Shown one piece after another: positions 13,519-19,068 of a stretch of DNA of 19,068 bases; positions within the stretch are counted from its first letter, which is position 1, and each line of letters starts with the position of its first letter. Made by a program: the position numbers and the translations under genes. The notes under the pieces were generated by a model that did no database searches, was not told the DNA's origin, and saw only the letters and a program-made list of their open reading frames with translations. The stretch covers positions 1 through 19,068 of the forward strand of contig JBKPFS010000149.1 of NCBI GenBank assembly GCA_046728935.1, in the 5' to 3' direction. Origin of the DNA: DATAFO01 sp046728935. Lineage in GTDB: Bacteria > Actinomycetota > Thermoleophilia > Solirubrobacterales > 70-9.

Positions 13519-13524
13519 AACCTA
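13519..13524 (-). promoter_or_regulatory. predicted -10 for leaderless nitroreductase mRNA
   Basis: On the minus strand TAGGTT, then six bases, then the ATG at 13512. This is the same geometry as 7517-7522. It overlaps a perfect 10-bp palindrome CCTAGCTAGG (13521-13530) that also contains the stop codon of the upstream gene. Confidence 0.4.
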
Positions 13525-13525
13525 G

Positions 13526-15451
13526 CTAGGAGAGGCGGCGGCGGTACCAGAGGAAGCCGGCGCCGAGGGCCGCGGCCAGCGCGGCGAAGGCTCCGACCAC
13601 GAACAGCGGTGTACGCGGCTCGTCCGGGTCGCCGGGGTCGGCGGGGACGGCCGCGGGGGCGCCGACGAGAGGGCCGGGGTCCGCGGCCTCGCCCGAGCCG
13701 ACGCCCCGCTCTCGCGGCGGCACGCCCGTCGCCCTGCCGCGGTCAGATCCGGCGTCATCGTTGCGCCGCTGGGTCACCGTCGAGCCGCCACCGGAGCGAT
13801 CGCCGCCGCCGTCGGCGTCTCCCGCGGGGGCGGGGACAGCCGAGCCCGGCGTCGCGGCCTCTCCCTGCGAGCTCGGGGCCTTCCGTGATGCGGGGCGGCT
13901 CACCCCCTTCCCACGCGCCGCCCGCGGGACCGCCGGGAGCGGAAGCGCCGCTCGTCGCACCGCCAGCAGCGCCTGCCCCGTGACCCAGATCGGCGTCTGG
14001 TCGCTCGCCGCCGAATACGCGTAGTGCCCGTCACCCGCCCGGCGGGCGCGCAGGTAGTCCATGGGGCTCTTTCCGCCCTTGCGAACGGCGCTGGGATCGA
14101 CGCCCGCCGCGACCAGTCCCTGGACCGCCCACGCCGTCGACTGGGTGTTGGTGACCCCGGTCTCCGCGAGCCCCCAGCCACCGGCGCTTCGCTCCGCCCC
14201 GCGCAGATAGCCGACGCCGTCGGCCATCGCCGGCCCGCCGCCCGAGACGGCGAGGCCCTGAAGCGCCGCCCCGGTTGAGTCGGGGTCGCTGGGTGCGCCG
14301 GGGGTGAACCCCCAGCCGCCGTCGCCGTTCTGCGCGCCGGCGAGCCAGCTCGCCGAGCCGCTCAGCTCCCCCTGCGAGGCCCCGGCGGCGCGAAGCGCGA
14401 GGATTCCGAACGCGGTCAGGTTCACCTGGCCCGAAAACGAGCCATCGCCGGACCGGCGCGAGCGCAGCTGGGCGACGAGATCGCGACCCGCGAACCGGTG
14501 AGGGTTTCTGCCCGCCCCATCCAAGGCGAGGATCGTTCGCTCGAGGTCGCCCGTGGAGCGCAGGCGTTCGACCCGCGAGCGCAGGAAGGAGAGGGGTGTC
14601 CGGCCGCCGGCGCGGACGTCGGCGGGGTTGCGCCCGGCGGCCTCGAGGCCGAGGACCGCCCACCCGGTCATCGCCGGGCTCGACCGATATCCGGGAGTGG
14701 CGCCGAACCCGCCGTCGGGGTTCTGCTGCCGCACTAGCCACGCGCGCGCCTTGCCCGGCCCCGCGGCCCGCGCAGATCCCGGCGGTGCGACGAGCGTCGT
14801 GCACGCGAGGGCGAGGACCAGGATTGCGGGCAGGGCGCCCGCCGGCCGCCAGGTGAACTCGAGCCGCGTGCGGTAGCGGGCGATCATCCGCACCAGGGCG
14901 GGGCCGGCGGCGAGCGCGATTGCGACGTTGCCGGCGGCGTGGGCGAGGTTGAAGGGGACGCCCCGCGACGAGAGGGCGAGGTACCGGTCGAGCGACTGCT
15001 CGCCACCGTAGGTGACCATCACGGAGAGGTCGAGCAGGGCGCCGTAGGCGAGCCCCGCCACCCCGCAGGCGGCGGCGAGGCCGAGGCGACCCAGACGACG
15101 GCGGGTTGCCATCGCGAGCCAGGCGCCGAAGAGGCCGACGAGTCCCCATCCCGCCATCTGCCACGCGGTCCACGGTCCCTGCCCGAGCCAGATGTTCGAC
15201 ACGGGCGCCGCGAGCGCCCCGACGGCGAAACCCGGCGCCGGCCCGAGCACGTACCCCGTGATCAGCGCGACGTCTGTGGTCGCGACCACGTTCGGGATCG
15301 GGGCCAGGGCGAGCCGGCCGGCGACCGCGAGCGCCGCGAGCGCGGCGACCAGGGCGATCAGCCGGGCGGGCGGTCGGGCGCGCTCGTACCAACCGTAGCC
15401 CGCGGCTATCACCAAGCCGAGGAGGCAGAGGGTGACGAGTTGCCAGCTCAC
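13526..15451 (-). CDS. ECF S component fused to extracellular alpha-toroid (terpenoid-cyclase-like)
   Basis: A 641-residue membrane protein. Residues 1-195 are an ECF-transporter substrate-binding (S) subunit with several membrane helices and family text such as PIPNVVATTDVALITGYVLG and the GQGPWTAWQMAGWGLVGLFG loop. Residues about 203-230 are a further hydrophobic segment ending PPGSARAAG, which should carry the next part outside. Residues about 232-505 form an alpha/alpha toroid of the prenyltransferase/squalene-cyclase superfamily, with QNPDGGFG, NGDGGWGF and SAGGWGL turns and A-x-x-G-L-x-A-A-G helices. No DxDD cyclase motif is seen, so it is probably a binding domain. A Pro/Gly/Ser-rich linker (506-612) leads to a C-terminal TM (615-635) and RRR tail. 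The GTG start at 15451 overlaps the ATPase stop by 4 bp (GTGA). Confidence 0.88.
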   Translation of the reverse strand: MSWQLVTLCLLGLVIAAGYGWYERARPPARLIALVAALAALAVAGRLALAPIPNVVATTDVALITGYVLGPAPGFAVGALAAPVSNIWLGQGPWTAWQMAGWGLVGLFGAWLAMATRRRLGRLGLAAACGVAGLAYGALLDLSVMVTYGGEQSLDRYLALSSRGVPFNLAHAAGNVAIALAAGPALVRMIARYRTRLEFTWRPAGALPAILVLALACTTLVAPPGSARAAGPGKARAWLVRQQNPDGGFGATPGYRSSPAMTGWAVLGLEAAGRNPADVRAGGRTPLSFLRSRVERLRSTGDLERTILALDGAGRNPHRFAGRDLVAQLRSRRSGDGSFSGQVNLTAFGILALRAAGASQGELSGSASWLAGAQNGDGGWGFTPGAPSDPDSTGAALQGLAVSGGGPAMADGVGYLRGAERSAGGWGLAETGVTNTQSTAWAVQGLVAAGVDPSAVRKGGKSPMDYLRARRAGDGHYAYSAASDQTPIWVTGQALLAVRRAALPLPAVPRAARGKGVSRPASRKAPSSQGEAATPGSAVPAPAGDADGGGDRSGGGSTVTQRRNDDAGSDRGRATGVPPRERGVGSGEAADPGPLVGAPAAVPADPGDPDEPRTPLFVVGAFAALAAALGAGFLWYRRRLS

Positions 15452-17103
15452 CGGCGCACCTCCGCCTCCACGGCGGCTTCGCCCCTGGCCCGGGCGGCGA
15501 GGAGCTCCGCGCCCTGCTCGGGGGTGATCGCTCCGCCCGCCCCGAGGATGCGGGCGACCTCGGTGGCGAAGTACCAGCCTCCGGAGAGCACCTCGTCGGC
15601 CGGGCCGTCGGCCAGCACCCGTCCGTCGCCCAGGAGCACGACGCGCTGTGCGAACCGCGCCGCGAACTCGACGTCGTGCGTGGCGACGACGAGCCCGGCG
15701 CCGGCGGCCGCAAGCTCCCCGATCCACGCCGCGAGCGCGTGCTTGCGGCTCGCGTCCATCCCCCGGGTGGGCTCATCGAGGCAGATCGCGCCCGGCATAC
15801 CGCCCTCGCCGCGGCCGGCCATCACGATCGCGAGCGCCAGGCGCTGACGCTCGCCGCCGGAGAGATCGCGCGGGTCGGCATCCGTGGCCCAGCCCAGGCC
15901 GACCTGCGCGAGCGCGGACTCTCCCTGGGGCCCCGGGAGCTCCTCGGCGACGCGTTCGCGGACGAACAGGTCGCCCGGCGCCTGGGGGACCAGCGCGCAG
16001 CCGCCGGGCGCCTCGATCCCGCCCCGGACGGGTTGAACCAGGCCCGCCGCCGCTCGGAGCAGGGTGGTCTTGCCGGCACCGTTGCGGCCCATGAGCGCGA
16101 CCCTCTCCCCCGGCTCGATCCGCAACGTGACGCCGCGAAGGACATCGCGCAGGACCTCGCCCGAGTCGAGCTCGACCCAGAGATCATCTACACGCAATGC
16201 GGCCAAGGACGAAGGCGCCCCCGCGCTTCCCTTTCGCGCGTTGCGGCTTGTACCCGGACCTGACGCGACCGCCCCTGCCGTCGCTTCCCCGAGGCGGATG
16301 CGGGCCTCCTTTACCGAGGTGGGTGGTGGACGGAGGCCCGCGAGATCGAAGAGCCGGGCTGCCGGCGTCGCGAGGTGGGGGTCGAACTCGAGCACCCACG
16401 CGAGAAAGCCCGCGGGATCCCCGTCGAAGGAGACCCGGCCCGCGGCCATCGCCACCACGCGATCGGCGGCCGAGAGGCAGCGCTCGAGGCGATGCTCGGC
16501 GAGGATCACCGCGAGCCCCCACTCCTCGTTGAGTCGCCGGATCAGCCCGATCAGCTCGTCTCCGGCGACCGGGTCGAGCTGCGAGGTCGGCTCGTCGAGC
16601 AGCACCAGACGCGGGCGTAGCACGAGCGTCGCCGCAAGCGCCACCCGCTGAAGCTCGCCGCCCGAGAGGGTGTCGGTCGGGCGGTCGAGGAGGTGCGCGA
16701 TGCCGAGCGCCAGCGCCGCCTCCTCGACGGCCCGAGCACGGGTCGTCTGGGCCTCGCCCCGCAGCTCGAGGGGAAGCTCGAGCTCGCCACGCACCGTGGT
16801 CGAGACCACCTGGGCCTCCGGGTCCTGGCCGGCGAAGCCGACGTGCCCGCCGAGCTCGGCCGGCCCATGCTCGCGGACGTCAAGGCCGCAGACGGAGAGA
16901 GTGCCCGCAACCTCGCCGCCGTGGTAGTGGGGAACCAGTCCGCACAGGGCTCTAAGCAGGGTCGACTTGCCCGAGCCCGAGCGACCGGCGAGCACCACGA
17001 GCTCGCCCGCTGCGATCTCGAGCTCGACGTCCGAGAGCGTCATGCGGGTCGCGCCTGGGTACCGGTAGGCGAACGACGCCATCTCGACGAGGCGCTCAGC
17101 CAT
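15448..17103 (-). CDS. ECF transporter double ATPase (A1-A2 fusion)
   Basis: Cytoplasmic ATPase of 551 residues containing both ABC domains of an energy-coupling factor module, which are separate EcfA1 and EcfA2 proteins in many bacteria. Domain 1 has Walker A GRSGSGKS (40-47), Q-loop AGQDPEAQ, signature LSGGE (146-150), Walker B LVLLDEP and switch His204. Domain 2 has Walker A GRNGAGKT (339-346), Q-loop VPQAPGDL, signature LSGGE (414-418), Walker B ICLDEP and switch His476. Both sites look fully catalytic. A linker of about 60 residues joins them. The ATG at 17103 lies inside the end of the T-component gene (8-bp overlap), and the 3' end overlaps the S-fusion start by 4 bp, implying translational coupling. 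It powers import by the T and S proteins encoded on either side. Confidence 0.94.
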   Translation of the reverse strand: MAERLVEMASFAYRYPGATRMTLSDVELEIAAGELVVLAGRSGSGKSTLLRALCGLVPHYHGGEVAGTLSVCGLDVREHGPAELGGHVGFAGQDPEAQVVSTTVRGELELPLELRGEAQTTRARAVEEAALALGIAHLLDRPTDTLSGGELQRVALAATLVLRPRLVLLDEPTSQLDPVAGDELIGLIRRLNEEWGLAVILAEHRLERCLSAADRVVAMAAGRVSFDGDPAGFLAWVLEFDPHLATPAARLFDLAGLRPPPTSVKEARIRLGEATAGAVASGPGTSRNARKGSAGAPSSLAALRVDDLWVELDSGEVLRDVLRGVTLRIEPGERVALMGRNGAGKTTLLRAAAGLVQPVRGGIEAPGGCALVPQAPGDLFVRERVAEELPGPQGESALAQVGLGWATDADPRDLSGGERQRLALAIVMAGRGEGGMPGAICLDEPTRGMDASRKHALAAWIGELAAAGAGLVVATHDVEFAARFAQRVVLLGDGRVLADGPADEVLSGGWYFATEVARILGAGGAITPEQGAELLAARARGEAAVEAEVRR

Positions 17104-17965
17104 GGCGCATGAAGGGGACGGCGGCGAGCAGCGGGAGGCTGGCCGCGAGGGCGAGCGTCGCGGCGCCCGTGTCGATCGAGATCGTCGGATACGCCTCGAA
17201 CTCGCCCACCCCCGCCAGCCGGCAGGCGATGCCGCCGAAGGCCACCGCGAGGCCGCAGGCGAGCAGGCGAGCATCGTGGCGGGATGGCGTGCTGGACCCA
17301 CGCGACCTGGGAGCGCCCCGCGCGTAGCCGCGCAGCTCAAGCGTGGCGGCGACCTCGACCGCCCGGTCGAGTGAGCCGGCGACCAGCCTGCGGGCAAGCG
17401 CGCCACGGCCCACCGGCTCGGACCCGGGGCCGCGCAGCCGAGCCGCCTCGCCCAAGCGGGAGTAGTCGACCACCGCGAGCGGGACCATGCGAGCGATCAG
17501 GGCGGCGGTCATCGCGGAGTGGGGGGCGACCGGACGAACCAGGCGCAGCACGCGGTCGGGGTCGACCCGGGCGGTGTGCACGAAGAAGACCATCATCACG
17601 ACCACGATCCGCAGCGCGAGCACGGCGCCTTCGGCGATCGCCTCGCCGCTGATGTCGACCTGACCCAGGACCGGCAGGTCCCAACCGCGGACCAGGATCG
17701 TGTCACCGCGCTGCGAGGCGATCGCGTTGACGGCGACGACAAGGAGGGCGAGCGCCGCGCCCCAGCGGAGAGCCAGGCCGAGGGCTCGCTGCGCCCCGGC
17801 GGCGAGGCCCGCGACCGAGATCGCCGCCGCGGCGCCCGCCAGCACGATCGGGCTCGAGAAGGCGAAGGCGACCACGGCGAAGGAGAGGAGGTAGACCGTC
17901 GCGGCGAGCGCTCCCGCGTCGCCGATCGGGCCCGGATGCGGCGAGTAGGCGAGCCCGGTCCTCAT
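17096..17965 (-). CDS. ECF transporter transmembrane T component (EcfT/CbiQ-like)
   Basis: Integral membrane protein of 289 residues that couples the ATPases to the S subunit. It has hydrophobic segments near residues 20-60, 64-82, 112-130, 235-250 and 266-285. The cytoplasmic coupling region carries the two family Arg-Gly boxes: EAARLRG (173-179) and ELRGYARG (210-217), which contact the ATPases. The segment RVDPDRVLRLVRP (133-145) is also typical of EcfT. The start is ATG 17965, which overlaps the DUF4430 stop as ATGA; the reading frame is open far upstream but has no homology there. Sequence alone does not say whether it serves one dedicated S subunit, but the operon suggests a dedicated (group I) transporter. 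Confidence 0.92.
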   Translation of the reverse strand: MRTGLAYSPHPGPIGDAGALAATVYLLSFAVVAFAFSSPIVLAGAAAAISVAGLAAGAQRALGLALRWGAALALLVVAVNAIASQRGDTILVRGWDLPVLGQVDISGEAIAEGAVLALRIVVVMMVFFVHTARVDPDRVLRLVRPVAPHSAMTAALIARMVPLAVVDYSRLGEAARLRGPGSEPVGRGALARRLVAGSLDRAVEVAATLELRGYARGAPRSRGSSTPSRHDARLLACGLAVAFGGIACRLAGVGEFEAYPTISIDTGAATLALAASLPLLAAVPFMRHG

Positions 17966-18900
17966 CCGCGCGACTCCGTGGGGAGAGCGATCTCGACATC
18001 CTGGGCGACCGCGACCGCGTAGCGGTTGCGGAGGTCCTCGGCGTCCAGCAACCGCACCGCCGCCTCGACCCCGGCTCGATCGGTCCCGGTGACGAGCCAG
18101 GTGGGCGGGCTGTCGCCGTCGCGAAGCGCGGCTACGAGTCCGGCGCCCGGGCCGAGCTCCCGCGCAGGTTCTGCCCGTTCGTCGAGCGCCACCAGCCGAA
18201 CACCCGGGCCGCGCGCGTTCGGCGCGAAGCGGGCGAAGACGCCGCTCGTCGCGGGCCCGTCGTCGAGCTGCGAGGGGGCGCGGTCCCGGCGCAGCGCCGA
18301 CCAGGGCCCGACCAGCATCCTCGGCGCGGCTTCCACGGGCTCGCTCCCAGGCTCCCCAACGCTGGCGTCGACCCCCTCGTCGTCGAGCCCCTCGACCGCT
18401 CGATCGCACGTGGCTTGCGGGGCGGCGCACTCCACCCGGACCGGCTGCGCCTCGGCGCCGGCGGCGGCCTGGAGGAACGGCTCGGGCCAGGATCCGACCA
18501 CCGCCGGCACGCGCATCGCGTCCGTCCAGTCGCGGTAGTCCCACCAGATCCGGTCGCCACCGCGGACCTGCGCCTCGGCGGATCCGATCTCGGACTCGAT
18601 CCCGTTGACGTAGAAGAACCAATCGCGGCTACGCCCGTCGACGAGCTCCCCCTCGATCCCGTCGATGGACTGCACGAAGCCGCCGCCGTAGCGGGTCGTG
18701 ATCTCGGCCTCGCGGTCGAGGAAGCGGATCACGGTCTCGGACGCGGGCGGGTTCTCGTCGCGCGCCTCGGCCAGAACCTCGGATCCGTAGTCCCGCGTCA
18801 CGATCAGGGTCGCCGTCCCCGGCGAGGGATCCCCGGGCCCGAAGCCGCAGCCGGCGAACGCCAGAGCGGCGGCAGCGAGGATGGCGACGCTACGCGCCAT
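17962..18900 (-). CDS. DUF4430 (transcobalamin beta-domain-like) lipoprotein
   Basis: Predicted surface lipoprotein of 312 residues with signal peptide ARSVAILAAAALAFAGC and Cys18 as the lipidation site; the -3 residue is Phe, so the lipobox is slightly atypical. Residues about 30-125 form a DUF4430 domain, the fold of the C-terminal domain of intrinsic factor and transcobalamin, recognised by RDWFFYVNGIES (92-103) and the closing GGDRIWWDYRDW (114-125). Residues 130-312 are an unnamed extension with a Cys pair (158, 165) and a VFARFAP...WLVTGTDRAGVEAA region. A start at ATG 18900 fits, since a TGA lies eight codons upstream. It heads the ECF gene set by a 4-bp ATGA overlap with ecfT and lies 27 bp after a partial upstream gene. 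A cobalamin-related role is inferred, not shown. Confidence 0.88.
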   Translation of the reverse strand: MARSVAILAAAALAFAGCGFGPGDPSPGTATLIVTRDYGSEVLAEARDENPPASETVIRFLDREAEITTRYGGGFVQSIDGIEGELVDGRSRDWFFYVNGIESEIGSAEAQVRGGDRIWWDYRDWTDAMRVPAVVGSWPEPFLQAAAGAEAQPVRVECAAPQATCDRAVEGLDDEGVDASVGEPGSEPVEAAPRMLVGPWSALRRDRAPSQLDDGPATSGVFARFAPNARGPGVRLVALDERAEPARELGPGAGLVAALRDGDSPPTWLVTGTDRAGVEAAVRLLDAEDLRNRYAVAVAQDVEIALPTESRG

Positions 18901-18927
18901 CCTCGCGCGGCCCCGGGCGTTTCATGG

Positions 18928-19068
18928 TCATGCGCGCCCGATCACCCTCTCGCAGTTGCGGGCGATCCTGTCGTCGCGGTCGCGCCGCTTGACGACAACC
19001 TCGTCGCCCTTGCCGCCGCCGCACTTGACCCGATCACGGCCGCCGTTGCGGATCTTCACGCGGTCGTT
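18928..19068 (-). CDS. 3' end of a calcium-binding-repeat-like protein (partial)
   Basis: The last 46 codons of a gene that begins outside the window. The peptide is rich in Arg, Asp and Gly (NGGRDRVKCGGGKGDEVVV, ending RNCERV), resembling the C-terminal cap of the actinobacterial hemolysin-type repeat proteins in which Asn/Gly-Asp-Arg-Val units repeat and a final D-C-E-R-V closes the domain. Two Cys about 23 residues apart may pair. Such proteins are usually secreted. The stop lies 27 bp before the DUF4430 lipoprotein gene, too little room for a riboswitch, so operon control would lie further upstream. Confidence 0.5.
   Translation of the reverse strand, partial: NDRVKIRNGGRDRVKCGGGKGDEVVVKRRDRDDRIARNCERVIGRA

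Noticed and set aside
11635..13983. Very long plus-strand open frame (782 codons) opposite glpD, the nitroreductase and the S-fusion gene
   Set aside because: It is antisense to three genes with clear family motifs. Its composition (Asp/Gly/Arg/Ala/Val-rich, no motif) is what GC-rich DNA gives on the opposite strand.
15452..15727. N-terminal extension of the S-fusion protein to 733 residues
   Set aside because: The extra 92 residues are Arg/Gly/Ala noise lying over the second ABC domain of the ATPase gene; the GTG at 15451 with its 4-bp overlap is the natural start.
18901..19068. Cobalamin riboswitch upstream of the DUF4430-ECF operon
   Set aside because: Only 27 bp separate the DUF4430 gene from the end of another coding region, and no riboswitch-like conserved box was seen. 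Control could lie upstream of the window.

Overview
The window is GC-rich actinobacterial-type chromosomal DNA. Thermoleophilia (Solirubrobacterales-like) is the best guess, from the FtsH N-terminus, the SnoaL-like proteins ending in EAAGLSE, and the TANNNT-N6-start arrangements that suggest leaderless transcripts. That placement is inference. No rRNA, tRNA, CRISPR array, intact insertion sequence or integrase was seen.

Left part (1-7.5 kb): a cytochrome P450, a secreted three-repeat protein, FtsH, a VOC/glyoxalase-fold protein, a small membrane coiled-coil protein and two tandem SnoaL-like proteins. The spaces between them are full of gene debris. There is the C-terminal end of a right-handed beta-helix protein, a 25-bp copy of a SnoaL gene tail, a sigma-factor region-4 fragment, and two same-strand pieces of a response-regulator receiver domain 1.4 kb apart. 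Two GGCAAC-N5-GGCAAC repeat pairs in opposite orientation lie in the same stretch. This looks like an area that has repeatedly taken up and lost DNA.

Middle part (7.5-13.5 kb): a SAM-dependent methyltransferase and a DUF192 protein converge and overlap. An unrecognised 161-residue protein converges on a divergent Rho-like protein that has lost the Walker A lysine. A PHO-box-like repeat precedes a truncated lipoprotein reading frame. A minus-strand run then encodes a nitroreductase, glycerol-3-phosphate dehydrogenase (glpD) and a small transaldolase, with gaps of 6-7 bp.

Right part (13.5-19 kb): a tightly overlapping minus-strand operon. Its genes are a DUF4430 lipoprotein, an ECF-transporter T component, a double ATPase (A1-A2 fusion), and an S component fused to an extracellular terpenoid-cyclase-like alpha-toroid with its own C-terminal membrane anchor. 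An alpha/alpha toroid plus a DUF4430-type beta domain is the two-domain plan of animal intrinsic factor and transcobalamin. Here the two halves sit on separate membrane-tethered proteins, one covalently joined to a transporter's substrate-binding subunit. I propose a split transcobalamin-like capture-and-import system, probably for cobalamin or another corrinoid; the substrate is inference. The downstream nitroreductase, glpD and transaldolase genes follow after 13 bp and could be read through, although a possible leaderless promoter precedes the nitroreductase.
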